Positions 1-11,200 of a stretch of 64,000 nt of DNA are shown here, piece after piece; the first letter of the stretch is position 1, and every line of letters starts with the position of its first letter. This stretch comes from Physcia stellaris (taxonomy: Eukaryota; Ascomycota; Lecanoromycetes; Caliciales; Physciaceae): positions 62,001-126,000 of the forward strand of contig JABSSW010000019.1 of NCBI GenBank assembly GCA_018902385.1. The letters are read 5' to 3'. Under the pieces are notes generated by a model. That model was not told the DNA's origin. It saw only the letters and a list, made by a program, of their open reading frames with translations, and made no database searches. A program made the position numbers and the translations under genes.

Positions 1-1104
1 GCTTGTACCTCTTCTCCGACATTCCCGAAACCCATTTTTCCCTGTCTACAATTGGTTCATCTCAACAGTAAACGGCGGGACGAATTACTCACTAGAGCTC
101 GGACCCAGCTTTGATGTCTCTGCGATCGATGCGTGTATATTACGTAGCTAAACAAATTTGAGAATTCTGATAAAACGTCATGCAAGTGGATCATGCCCAT
201 GCCGCAGTGGCGGCCCACTTTCCTTGAACACCAAGGCTTCGAGCGCAGTGTCAAGCCATTGAAAGACGATGATTTTGTCGGAGCTTGATACGTAAAAATC
301 ATTATCGGGTCACGGAGCATGCGACAAACTTATCCAAGATTGTACACGAACAAGACGCCTTAGGAGACAAGATTCCCTTGAAGGTGGCGGCGACTAGAGC
401 AGTCTTACACCCTCTGGTATCTTGCATCGATACGGTGCCATCGATTCCGAGCGATTCCAACGAGAAATACCATGCGCAGACCCTCCGACACCAATTCCTT
501 AAATTCTATCAGTGGTGGAGCCCAAACTTAGGTAGCTTACACTTTTCTCACCCCCGTTTTAGTTTGCCTGAGCTAGTCGCCGTAGAACCCGCATCCCACA
601 TCGAAGCTGACGATCCGAGCTTCTGAGCTTTATTCATTGTTATCGTTAGTCCTCACAGTCTCTCATACCCCAGCGAAGGACATAAAATTAACCGTACATA
701 CTGCTCACACTGTAGCCGAAAACTGTGCGCATGCCCTCTATCTTCCACGACAGCAGGACCAAACCATTCTCGAGCGAGGATAAGCTGGTAACGTTGCTGC
801 AAGCAATTTATTGTCTCATACTTATGGCACTGACCTCGTTCGACATCTGGATCGTTACGCCCTCAAATGGTCACTTTATACGTTTCAAAGATCAAATAAC
901 AGAGCTCGATCTCAGCGATCTTTCGCCAAGGCTACGAAAAATTCTAGTCAACTTTTTCCGCTTCTCCGGCTTTCTCGTGGCTTGGATAGTAGTCACGCAG
1001 ATGTCAGTACTCGAAAATCACCACATTATTCTGTTCTGGCTGATAGCTCCTATGTTCAACCCGCTCGTCGACCGGGCTAAACATGGTTCCCGTCTCCTGA
1101 AGTA
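1..1104. other. Region without a recognisable gene
   Basis: Short open frames run through this stretch on the + strand. One at about 725-1120 could encode a hydrophobic stretch around residues 75-105. None resembles a family I know, and the last one runs into the inverted-repeat element that begins at 1105. I read it as non-coding or decayed sequence. A fragment of a gene whose body lies before the window is possible but unsupported. Confidence 0.4.
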
Positions 1105-1312
1105 TCCCATGGTCTGGTAACAAGTGGTGCTAATTTTAGGATACACTGACAGATCTACGATTACCCGGCTTGGAACGAAATCAGAAGATGATGTTGTGTT
1201 CATGTCGTTTTCATGTCGTCTTCATATGCCTTTGTGCCAAACACGGGTAAGCGTGTTATCATATTGGGTGTATGCATGGGAGGCAAGATTAGCACCACAC
1301 CAGACCATGGGA
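1105..1312. mobile_element. MITE family A, copy 1 (TA target duplication)
   Basis: A 208-base element begins TCCCATGGTCTGGT and ends with its reverse complement ACCAGACCATGGGA. A further TGGTGCTAAT match lies inside each end, offset by about six bases. TA lies immediately outside both ends (1103-1104 and 1313-1314), as expected for Tc1/mariner-type insertion. There is no coding capacity, so it would depend on a transposase made elsewhere. Three related copies are in the window, at 8886, 31409 and 32071. Confidence 0.85.
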
Positions 1313-1314
1313 TA

Positions 1315-2538
1315 GTAAAAAGCCCGGAGATCCTGTGCTCATTGGTTTCTGGTCCTCATACGAAGAGTGTTGTTCCTTCAAAGAGCGCTATTGGTGCTGA
1401 TCCAGTATAAAGCGTCCTACGTCCCCGACTAGATTGCTGCTTTATCTGGAGTTTTGAATAGATAGTGTCTTCGCATCCACTGGCTAGCTTCTCCGATTTG
1501 GTCACCAGAGATATCGATAATCAGCGCTCTTGGCTGGCAAACACATGTATGAGTTAGCTCTAGGTCCACTGGTGCCCTCATTTGAGACTATGACGAGGGG
1601 CAGCTTGGGTCTTTGCCAGATCCTTCTTACGCCACCTAGCAGATCTCATGGAAAATGCATCTGGTTCTCCGCCTTGTCTTGTCTGTTCTGTATGTCCTTC
1701 AAATCACAAGCTTTCCTCCTTGACAAATACCCCAGACACAGGAAGGTCGATGCAATGGATGCCCTGGTCCACTCTGTAGAATCAGTCTTAAGCCAATATC
1801 GCTGGAAGATTATTTCACCGTGAGATCATGGCTTGTGAATTACCAAGACGAGCTTCCTTACCCCCGACCCTTCGATTGTCCGGCTGGTCAGTGGTGCTAT
1901 AATGATACTCGGAGAGTGACCGAAGGTTTAGTATGAGGGCTGTCAAGAAATTGTTTGATGCCCGCTTGTACTGGCTAGTGGGATGGAAGTTCATTCCGAT
2001 CCCTAGAAATAATCTCATAAGAGATGGACCCCTGAAACATCTCTTCAAGATTCGTCAGAGAGAAGTACTGATCTCCATTGGGGAAAGTGGGGCCTTGCTG
2101 CTTGTCTCACTTCAATGAAGCCAAGTGCCGTGGTTCAGTAGTCGAACCCTCTTGCTCGCTGCAGACTTCAGGAGGAAAGCTGCGCCTGATGATCCTTACC
2201 ACTGCAAACATATCATCGGTGCACTGCTGCGGACTATAATATCGTCTCATGGTTTCGGGCTTTAGCGATTGGAAGAACGCGGCTACGATCGCTGAATATC
2301 ACGCATTAGGTCGATTTTATTGAAGAGCACCCAGATGGAAAGCGCTACTTGACCAATTTTGACAGGAGGTATTCGGCGGATTTGCATTTGGCGTTCGACC
2401 GAATTTGTTCCATAAACCGTTTCCGCAATCCCAAGACCTCGCTCGGTATTAAGCGTCTACCGACAAGATCACTAGCGTAGTCTTCCTCAGCATGTCCGTT
2501 TCCAGCCCTGTGAACCATTCCATTCGCCTTTGCCGCGT
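1315..2538. other. Region without a recognisable gene; possible coding relic
   Basis: No intact gene is evident. Around 1740-1930 the + strand reads like coding sequence in broken frames, including a stretch rich in Tyr, Pro, Cys and Trp (PYPRPFDCPAGQWCYND) followed by stops. I do not recognise the family. It may be a remnant of a secreted or membrane protein. Confidence 0.3.
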
Positions 2539-4184
2539 TCATCTCTGAAAGTCCCGAAAGTCCTTCAAGGCCAAAGCTTGTTGTATGCCGACCGCATGGC
2601 CAATGTACAATAACCGGCCTGCGATCCAATCTCGCTGGAACCGAGGCATTACAGACACCGAGCCTGCTACATGCAGCGCCCACATCAAGAACTGGGCACC
2701 AACTGCCTTGCCTCTACCGGGTGGACTTAACGCTCCTTCTGGATCTACTTCGCCCAGCATAAATGGGACCATGTTGCAGATGTTATCGACCATTCTCAAT
2801 AAATCTTGATGGATGCTTGACACGGATGGTAACCGTGATTCCAGGGCTTCGCGATCGGTAAGAGTCGACCTATATATCAGCATTGCGTTCAGGAGACGGA
2901 TGCGACCACACCAGATGAGGTTCCAGATGAAAGACTGGAGCAAGCTGGAGCAGACATATATAGCCTTGGGATAAACACAATTTGCTAGCTCTGACCCATT
3001 CATCAGGTCATAAGGAGGCAGAGACCAGTAGCGCAAGAAGTCCCCAACGGTCTCTGTCCATCGCCGGATTTCCTCTTCCAGAGCAAGCACATCATCAACC
3101 CATCGACCCGGCGCTCGACGTGTATCTTGTGTTAGAGCGCCATATAAAGCACTGATTCTGGAGAGCCAATTAGCGATCCGCGCTCTTTCGGGCTTCATAT
3201 GTTGATCTTCGAGTGGTGCTTCATCGCCCATACTCGGGAGGCGTTGGTAAGCCAAATCTGCCAACATTTCCGAGAGCGAATCCAAGAATAGATCTCACAG
3301 CCGGTATTTGTTTCGAATTGGTCTTTACCTCTAAGACGTACGATCTGAACTTGACCAGCAGTATGTGATCCCATCAGAGAGTCCTTATCGCCAGTGATCA
3401 TCTGATATTGTGTCAGCTCTGCCATGGAGAAGTAAGATCATATAATGGATGACTAACCTCATACTTTGTGAGAAGCAATAGAGAGGCTTGTAATTCATCA
3501 CTTTTCTTCTGCTCTTCATGGTCCAGCGCCATATTGACCAGCGCAAGCGCTTTTCCATATGACCTTCTCGCGCGGATCATTAAATGCGGCATACTCTTGC
3601 GATTTGCAAGACTGGCCATTGACACGGCTTGCACAGCTTCTATAAGAAATTGAGCCCCCTGGTTTCGTTGGTAGAGATCTGGCAGAAAGACTAAAAAGCC
3701 GCCTCGGCCTTTGCTGTCGACAGGTATAACATAGTCGTAGAAGAATTGGCAGATAGCCTGCTCATGCCAGTCAGTAGGCATGGGTGGCGCTAAAGTCTTG
3801 GTTGAGTCTTCAAAGGTGCGGTAGGTTATCGGCAGATCTGGCTCGGTACTTTCCAACTGGCGATTGGCAGACTCAGACCTGCTGGACGAGGTCAGGATCT
3901 CGGTGTGCGTTGCCTTATTAGGTCTACGCTTCGGTCTGAGGCTCTTGTTCTCAGCTGATAGGTTCATCGACCGAAAGATGATGTCCCCCGTGGCTGGGTA
4001 GCCGGGACATTGGCGGCCTCCTCGCTCACAGCGCATGCAGAAAGGCTGCTGTTTATCGCACTGAATTGCAGAATTAGGACTAGTATAGGCCACACGGCAG
4101 CTATAGCCTTCCCACCTTCACTTTCATCCTCCTACACGCATGGCAGCCTGCACTGCGTGATGTTTGAGGCAACACGGACGCCAT
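2539..4184 (-). CDS. Zn2Cys6 fungal transcription factor (frame break in middle)
   Basis: This is a fungus-specific regulator. ATG at 4184 opens a short exon ending in RRMKVK. An intron of about 55 bases follows, and the next exon starts with CDKQQPF. Joined, they give the canonical cluster C-x2-C-x6-C-x6-C-x2-C-x6-C, a DNA-binding domain with two zinc ions. A basic Ser/Thr-rich linker follows, then the middle-homology region with the typical motif KDSLMGSH...VQIVRLRGKDQF. A second intron lies near 3418-3475. At about 3288 the frame must shift by one base to continue into SLSEMLADLAYQRLPS. A 35-base intron would restore the frame but would delete a conserved stretch, so a missing base is more likely. 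The target genes are unknown. It is transcribed divergently from the Ost-alpha-like gene, with a shared 760-base upstream region. Confidence 0.8.
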
Positions 4185-4946
4185 CTTACAGATTCCGATA
4201 GCTTATCATGCTCGGAAATAGACGAATAGGGAAATCGACATCTGAAGGTGAAGCTTACAGTTTACAGTTTGGGTGTAAATGCATCTTCTCGAGCGATTTA
4301 GATGGAGGATATCATTCCCCCGAAAATTGGGCTGAATGACAATTGTCACAGCCGCAACGGATGACAATGGTAGGGGTGGCCCCCAGCTGGACATACGAGT
4401 ATCCTGACCTGCATCATCCATGCGAAGCTTCTTACTCAGCCTTAATCAAACATCCATGCAATTGGCGGTCGTTTAATCAGGAGTTGCAGCGACAAACGCC
4501 ACATTGTCGGCTGGAGCTCGCTTATATGCACGCTAAGACAAATGAGGTATCGAGCCATTTCTATTCACTAAAATTCCCCAATACGGCAATCTCTGCGATA
4601 CCCCTGTCGCTGATGTTGGAAAACGAAATATCACTACTCTGTTTCAGCCACTACCTTGAGCTGTTCGTCTGTCAGTATGATCATCTCGGTCATCGCCAGT
4701 TGTGCTCCATTGAGCAATAATCATCGATGTAAGCCGAAAGGCTGTGCCTGGAAATTGCTTCATATATATCCTAATGCTCACCCTGGGGAGGAGTCCTGAC
4801 AGACCGATCTATCCGCCATCTGCTTCTTTTGCTTTGCTTCTTAATTGCATGTCTCGTAAGCAGTATAAGTCATAAAAAAGTTGCTGGTCTTTCTTTGCCC
4901 CTTTCATCCCTCAATTCTTTCGGTCAAGAAACACTTGGGTCTTGCA
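4185..4946. promoter_or_regulatory. Shared divergent upstream region
   Basis: About 760 bases separate the start codons of the Zn2Cys6 regulator (leftward) and the Ost-alpha-like gene (rightward), so it should hold both promoters. A direct repeat of CAGTTTA lies near 4257-4270. The part just before 4947 is rich in T and C, as fungal leaders often are. I see no defined operator. Confidence 0.45.
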
Positions 4947-6437
4947 ATGGGTATTTTCCACAATAACGGTAACAACACATGTCCTTCTCATCCAACAGAA
5001 CTACAGTACGGTATGACAAGCCGGCATCAGGCATGTGCATTATCATCGTCTGACTTATTCCAGGTTCCCATCATGTCGCAGGGTCGATGACAGTTCATCG
5101 CCTCTCCATAGTCTTGGCAGGTGCATTCACGGTGGCCTCATGCCTGATCGCAGCAATTGCATATATGAGACAGGCACTACATTTCAGCAATCCAAATGAA
5201 CAGACAAAGTAAGGGGCTCAGGCCAAGCGAGCACCACCCATATACTGATTCCGCATTTCAGAATTCTACGAATCATTGCTTTGGTCCCTGCTTACGCAAT
5301 CATATCTTTTCTTTCCGTCGCTTTCCCAGATGCCGCCACCTACCTTGAGCCATGGGCAGATGCTTATGAATCTGTCGCGTTGGCTAGTTTGTTTCTTCTT
5401 CTAGTCGTGTACCTCGTCCCGATTCCAGAAAGCGAGATATTTTTCGGTACGCTTCCTATCAAAGATAAAAGGGGTCACGAAACGGGGGGAGGCAGTCTGG
5501 CGTGGTTTCGCGTAAGTCTCGAGCTGGCCCAGTTGCGTCTCTGACGTACTAACGGATTCGTCTTCAGCGAAGATGGATCTGCGTATTCCAATACGTTATT
5601 TTCGCCCCTCTAGTAGCAATAGCAACCGACATCACCCAAAGCGCCGGGATATACTGTGCCTCTTCCAGCAAACCCCATTTTGCGCATATTTGGGTTCGTT
5701 TCAACCTGTATTCAACCTCCAAAACCCCTTCTAATCTCCCATCTTCTGCCCAGCTTGAAGTCGTCCGCTCTGTCTCCGTTGCCGTCGCCTTCCTCAACAT
5801 CCTCGCCATTTACACCCGCCTGCGCTCCGACCTTCGTGCTCACAAACCCTTCCTCAAACTCATCGCCATCAAAGGTATCGTGTTTCTTTCCTTCCTGCAA
5901 AACATCATCTTCACAATCCTGCATTCCACCAACGCTCTGAAACCGACGTCCACGCTCTCTTACAACGATATCACCTTCGGGCTTCCGAATCTACTGCTCT
6001 GCATCGAGATGCTACTCTTCTCTTTCCTTCATCTAGTCGCTTTCGACAGCACGCCATATCACGTATCCGGCAGAGGCAGTTACGAAGGCGGCCCACTCGG
6101 TGTCAAGGCCATCGCGGCGGCTTGCAACCCCATGGATATCATTAGCGCCATCGTGCAAGCAGTTGGCTACCTTACAAGTGCAAGCCACGGCGGACCGGTG
6201 ACAGGGTATCAGGATGTAGGCCTTGAGCCTCTGCGCCACGATGTACATGCTTACGGCAACAGCACCAATCTTACCCCACCTTATCCCTCTCGGAGCCCTG
6301 GATATTACGCGGGAGATGCAGAGACGGGATTGAATAGAGATCACAGCCAGAGCCCAGAGAGGCTTGACGAGACTGGCGGGTTTGAAAGGGGCAGGGGTGG
6401 AGATGCCTATACACCGCTTTCGGTGGGAAGGTATTAG
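4947..6437 (+). CDS. Ost-alpha/TMEM184 family membrane protein
   Basis: Four exons with introns at 5011-5063, 5209-5261 and 5512-5567 give 442 residues. The protein starts MGIFHNNGNNTCPSHP and has seven or so hydrophobic segments. The family signature is clear: LRIIALVPAYAIISFLSVAFP, then a long helix SLFLLLVVYLVP, then SDLRAHKPFLKLIAIKGIVFLS (residues split across motifs), and a cytoplasmic tail rich in Gly, Ser and Pro. Family members are DUF300/solute-transporter-alpha proteins of the plasma membrane or vacuole. The fungal substrate is not established. Reading frame and splice signals are intact, with good branch sites such as CTAAC before 5567. Confidence 0.88.
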
Positions 6438-7315
6438 GTCGAATTATCAGAACGGATTTTTCAAATACGAGTTGAGGAGGGACGGTACCGGTGGCTGGTA
6501 TGAGATGAAATGTACCTGTAGAGGTTGCTCGATGTTGAGTCACTTTCCCCCCACAAAAGGTTGCGATTTATACATATTTTTTGTTTTTGTTTTTTGTTTT
6601 TTTGCGCTTCAACATCCCTTCGAATGTCCCTACTGCTGGACGATAGCGGGTTGGGGGACATTCCACATTCTCTCTTTTCCTTTGGAATTTGCTTTTCGTT
6701 TTTGTTCCTCTTTGGTCATCAAAGCTGGTAACAGACTTGGGAAAGCGTTATGCTAGAAGATCGCCTAGAAAGCCATGGTCGCTGTGCGAGCCAACTATGA
6801 GTGTTTAAATGTATCCAGTCTTCATTGTCGAACGATTCCTGTCGTTGCAGATACGTATGAAAACTTGAGCCATTACACCATGAGTCCTAACTTTCCATAG
6901 ATTGAATATTTCTGAAACAAAGCTTCTGTCGACTGCTTGCAGCCTCCGCAACGCTTGCCAGCCCTCCCCACTCAGACGAAGTTTCTGCACTCCGCAGAGC
7001 TGATGATCCCCCTTGATGCAGCTATCTTGAGGATTTGAAAAGTGGAGCAAATTACTGAGCGGACGATCACGGTGTGTAAACGAACGTCGTGGCTCAGCAA
7101 CGATGCATCTGTACTTCGCCCATATATACATAGATCCACCCACTGGATGACCGCACGGAGCCTAAAAACAGAGTCGCCCTCAGCTCCAAAATTGGTGTCG
7201 CTCAATGCTGTACCCCAGCACTCCTGATGCAGGACCGTTCTGGAAGCGTCAATGATCACATAAGGTCTTACATTCGCGCATTCGAATCTACATACGTCGA
7301 GACAATGCCTATGCT
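6438..7315. other. Intergenic, 3' sides of two convergent genes
   Basis: It holds the 3' side of the Ost-alpha-like gene, including a T-rich tract near 6570-6605 (TTTTTGTTTTTGTTTTTTG). After that I see no gene. Confidence 0.5.
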
Positions 7316-8079
7316 TTACAATGGCGAATGCAATAAACCACCATCATTTGCAAGCTCCGAGAAGTTGCCCAAATCCCATTTCATCAGCGACTTGGTCAGT
7401 ACATACTGCAGATTATAGATTGTATCGTCCTTATAATCCCCGTTCAATGCATCAGTATTCCACGTGTCATTCATCATTCTCGCAACCCTTTTATCCAGTC
7501 GATGAAGGCCAGTGTCATTCACCCAGGGTGGTGCATCCGAACTCAGGAAATTGACAATGCGAGGGACATTCGCAGAGTAGCCTTCAGGCTGGTGATTGAA
7601 GTCCCATAAAGCCAATTTAATGAGGTAATGGTGGATGACTACGACATTAATCAGCCCCACACAGACATCCCTCACAGAATTGGAAGCATACACCAGACAC
7701 TCCACGCCCCATACCAAATCTCCACTGGCTCTCGCACAACTTGCCCAAGGACCGGAAGGGTACAACCGTCCGTTTCGTAGATGTTCAGACAGTCGATGCC
7801 AAGGGCACCGTTCTTGGCCAGGCGCATGAAGCAGTTTCCCCACGGCTCGAACCTGGTATCGCATGCATTGTGGGTCTCGGGCGAGTCCATCCAGCTTTGC
7901 ATCCATTCATCCATGTTGAGGGTGTTCCAGCAGGAAGGATCAGGGCCTGGTGCTGAGGGCATGATGTCTCTACATCCGCCTGCGACATGGCCGGTCACAG
8001 AGATTTCATTTTGAGGTGCGGCAATGCACATTGAGAACAAGAGCGAGCCAAAAGCAGCCACAAAAACCGTGGCATGCAT
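7316..8079 (-). CDS. Small cysteine-containing secreted protein
   Basis: ATG at 8079 starts a typical signal peptide (MHATVFVAAFGSLLFSMCIAAP). It is followed by a mature region of about 215 residues with regularly placed Cys: GGCRD, PSCWN, NACDT, GNCFM, IDCLN, DGCTLP. One 53-base intron at 7639-7691 joins VW to FIHHYLIKLALWDF. The total is 236 residues and the frame is open throughout. The Trp-rich core (MDEWMQSWMDSP) is distinctive. I do not recognise the family. An apoplastic effector-like or wall-associated role is possible, but that rests only on size, secretion signal and Cys content. Confidence 0.65.
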
Positions 8080-8885
8080 ACTTGTTGGTGGTGGTTGTCC
8101 GGAACAGGTAATGCTGTTCTTTCGATCTGGATGGAAGCTGAAGTTGGAAATTTCTTCAGGCATTCTAAGGTAGGTGGTGGCTTTGTGGTACCTTTGGCCA
8201 TCAACCGGTTGCGCAGTTCGGCTCAGGTACAAGCCAGGCGAGCCTAGGAGAGACACCACCCAGCCAATGAGATAGAGGAAGATCCCGCGAACATGACTAG
8301 AATCGAATAAGGCTCTGATTGACCAACCACAACCAGACTGCTCCGTTCGCGCTTGCGACAAGGAAGGCGCATAGGTTGCGCATACGTATATCGACATCAC
8401 TAAAGTGGACCGCTGATGACTCTATCACTAATGGAAAAAGTCGAATTGCTGCCAGAGGCGGATCGCTTGTTACGAATTGCCGCCCTGAAGAATCAAGGGA
8501 AGCGCGTTCTACGCACGGACTCAAAGCTCAACTTCGTCCTACGGTACAACCTACTGCCAGTCTCTATAAGCACGAGGCTAAAGAGGAGAATTACTCCGAA
8601 CAGCCATGGCCAATTCTCCCATCAACACGGAACCTTGAATCGCGGCCTCGATTTGACACCTCAACGACAAATCGTTCGGCGGAATCCAAAACTGTATACG
8701 GGGCCTGTGGTCGCAGAAAGGCTACGCCAACTTGGTAAGAACTCTGACAAGCAGAGATGATGCAACACAGCTAAGTATCACTGGACCGCACAAGATCGGT
8801 ATTGTCAAGATCGAAGCGAAACGAAAGAAATTAGACTGGACTTGCTCTCGACCTACCTCATCTGATCGTTTGAGTGCCTCCCTTA
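8080..8885. other. Region without a recognisable gene
   Basis: The first part is the leader of the leftward secreted-protein gene. Open frames at 8319-8760 overlap in several frames and show no family signature. I see nothing else. Confidence 0.4.
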
Positions 8886-9086
8886 TCCCATGGTCTGGTA
8901 GTAAGTGGTGCTAATTCTTATGATGCACCGACAGATCAGCGATTACCCGACTTGGGACCAAATTGAAAGATGATGGCATCTTCATGTCGTCTTCATATGC
9001 TTTGTGCCAAACACGGGTAAGCGTATCTTTATATTGGGTGTACCAGTGGCGATGCATGAGAAGCAAAATTAGCACCACACATGGGA
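8886..9086. mobile_element. MITE family A, copy 2
   Basis: This 201-base relative of the element at 1105 has the same left end TCCCATGGTCTGGT and the shared interior (GATTACCCGACTTGG, GCCAAACACGGGTAAGCG). The right end is shortened: the block CCAGACC is lost, so it reads CACCACACATGGGA. TA flanks both ends (8884-8885, 9087-9088). The truncated terminal repeat suggests an old copy. Confidence 0.8.
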
Positions 9087-10420
9087 TAGGCCGTAGTCAC
9101 GATGATTTGCTACGATCTTCTTCAACTACTCGCTCTGGACAAAACTGCGCACCGAGAGAAAATGGATACAAGTAAAACATCGCTACCTATTTTGAGAGCA
9201 ACACATGACTGAAAAAGGTACGAATGAACTCTGGAACTATTTCCGATCTCAGCTCGGGCTATCACGTGATGATGTTATGGTAATCAATCGTTCTTCTGAT
9301 CCTGGGAATGCTTATTTAAGGTATGAGAAGCTCGTTCAGGCGTGAGCTTCGTCAGTGGTCAAGAGTAATTCATTCAGCTACATGGGAGGACCTCCAAAAT
9401 TGCCCCAAATGATAAAGTCTCCGCCCCTGACACAAGCACGAGTATTGTGACCAATGTCTTAAAAAATGGTGGTAGAGGATAAGACAAACGCATACACTAG
9501 CGAGAGGAACTGAGCCGAACTACAAGAGCATTGTATCATCCGACTCTTTCCACATGAACTTGCTATTGATCCTTCGTCTGACGGTCCTTACCACTTGTTC
9601 CGCCACATCTAGTGAATCAATTCGAAAGAGCTATAAGGCAAGATACATCCAGAGGAGCAAGGAGCGTTGGGAGACCCCTATATGGCCTTCAGTAAGATAC
9701 ATTTGGCAGTAAACCGATTGTCAGCATACTTAGTTTACACGCTAACGTCTATGATGCTATCAGGTGACTTTGTGAGACGTCTACAGCCGCCATGGAAATG
9801 TGAGACCCTTCATTCTCTGCCAAGCATCCATGTGAGAGGTCGACAAAGGGTTCAAAGTAGTATAATTGTTATCACCGGGGAAAAAAGCCGAGAATAATCT
9901 CGTGAAATCGGAAGAGACAGAGCGCCGGAGAAAACAGCGTCGATCATTCCTTCCCCTCCTGCTGAATTCTGTTTTAGTTAGGTGATGGAGGTGGAACTTT
10001 GTGAAGAGAAGATAGATGGCTTGGAGTGTGATTGTTACTATCGAGGAAGTAAATTGAGGATCGGCTTGTCGGATGAGAGATAGAGATACACGGTCAGGTT
10101 GGAGGAAATAGCGTCGGTGATACCTCCATCCCTTAGTGTCGGGGGGGTACTACCGAGCGGTATCGGCGCTACATCAAGGCAGAGGTTACGCAAGGTCACC
10201 TGGCAGACCACCAAAGGTGTGAGCTTGTACCGCGACTGCCTGCAGATTGGAGTGCGAACTGTCGGTGAGTTGGACAGCCTGCAGCTTTGTTCTTCTTCTT
10301 AAACGCATCCTCTGCGTCTCGAAATGTTTGCTCTTGAGCATCTTTTCCTTGGGCCAGGACAGAAATCCACTGCACTCGAACAACCTCATCGGCACCAAGT
10401 CTACACGGGACTTCAAACAA
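9087..10420. other. Gene-poor stretch
   Basis: No open frame here has domain features. The sequence is of ordinary composition with a few purine-rich tracts (about 9950-10090). Confidence 0.4.
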
Positions 10421-10969
10421 ATGTCTTTCTCGATCCACGCACTATCTTCAGACTGTCTCAGTATTGGTAAAAGTCTCGTAGAAGAGACGAAGGCGGGGCG
10501 ATACGATATTAGGACGTACGAAGTTTCCCGCCATGACTGGGAAAGGGTGCTATTCAAATTTGACACTTGGATAATCGAATGGGGCGCCGACATTGACGAT
10601 CACGATCCAGCCTCCTTGGCCAGCAAAGTCCAAGATCGCGAACACGTCGCGCAAGCACTCATCAGCTTGTTAGTCTATTTGAAGGAAACTCTGACGGCGG
10701 CTGAACGCTGTGTGGAAAGGGGCCAGGACCAAGTGGAAATGGACAAGATGGTAGAGTCCTTGAGGTACGAACGAGAGGCCGCGGCGATAAGGCTCCGAAT
10801 CTACGAGGAAGGCTATGTGCGCGTAAGAACAGAGTTGCAGTGTCTTTGTGCGACGGTGAAGGCTATCCTGGACACTATGGCTCTGCTTGCTCTGCCCCGA
10901 GAGAGATTGGTAGACAAGCACCTCCTCCATCTCGCTATGAGTGCGTTAGAAGCAAGGGGGTACAGATGA
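10421..10969 (+). CDS. Small helical protein, possibly HeLo-like
   Basis: The first in-frame ATG at 10421 gives 182 residues without introns. The sequence is almost wholly helical. It contains the pattern VLFKFDTWIIEWG near residues 44-56, which resembles the K-L-D...L-x-x-WG core of HeLo/prion-inhibition domains (Pfam HeLo), followed by amphipathic helices with a charged middle (ERCVERGQDQVEMDKMV). A full HeLo protein normally carries a longer N-terminal hydrophobic helix and often a C-terminal amyloid motif. Neither is visible, so this may be a fragment or an unrelated helical protein. It is convergent with the SNG1-family gene. Confidence 0.4.
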   Translation: MSFSIHALSSDCLSIGKSLVEETKAGRYDIRTYEVSRHDWERVLFKFDTWIIEWGADIDDHDPASLASKVQDREHVAQALISLLVYLKETLTAAERCVERGQDQVEMDKMVESLRYEREAAAIRLRIYEEGYVRVRTELQCLCATVKAILDTMALLALPRERLVDKHLLHLAMSALEARGYR

Positions 10970-11200
10970 ACAAACAATTTGATTGGTGGTAGCTGCCAAC
11001 CATCATCGTCGCTCATTATAGTCATCCCCAGAAGTCCATAAAATATGTGAGATACGCCGGGGTGCGGGGAAGGAAAGGGAAGCAAACCCCCAAAAGCCCC
11101 TGTCCCAAACGCCCCGTGTCCCCCAACGCCTCCCAACCTCCCCCTTTCCACAGCCCCCATCCCGGTTAGGTACTTCCAAACATCCCCCCCCACCGGATTC

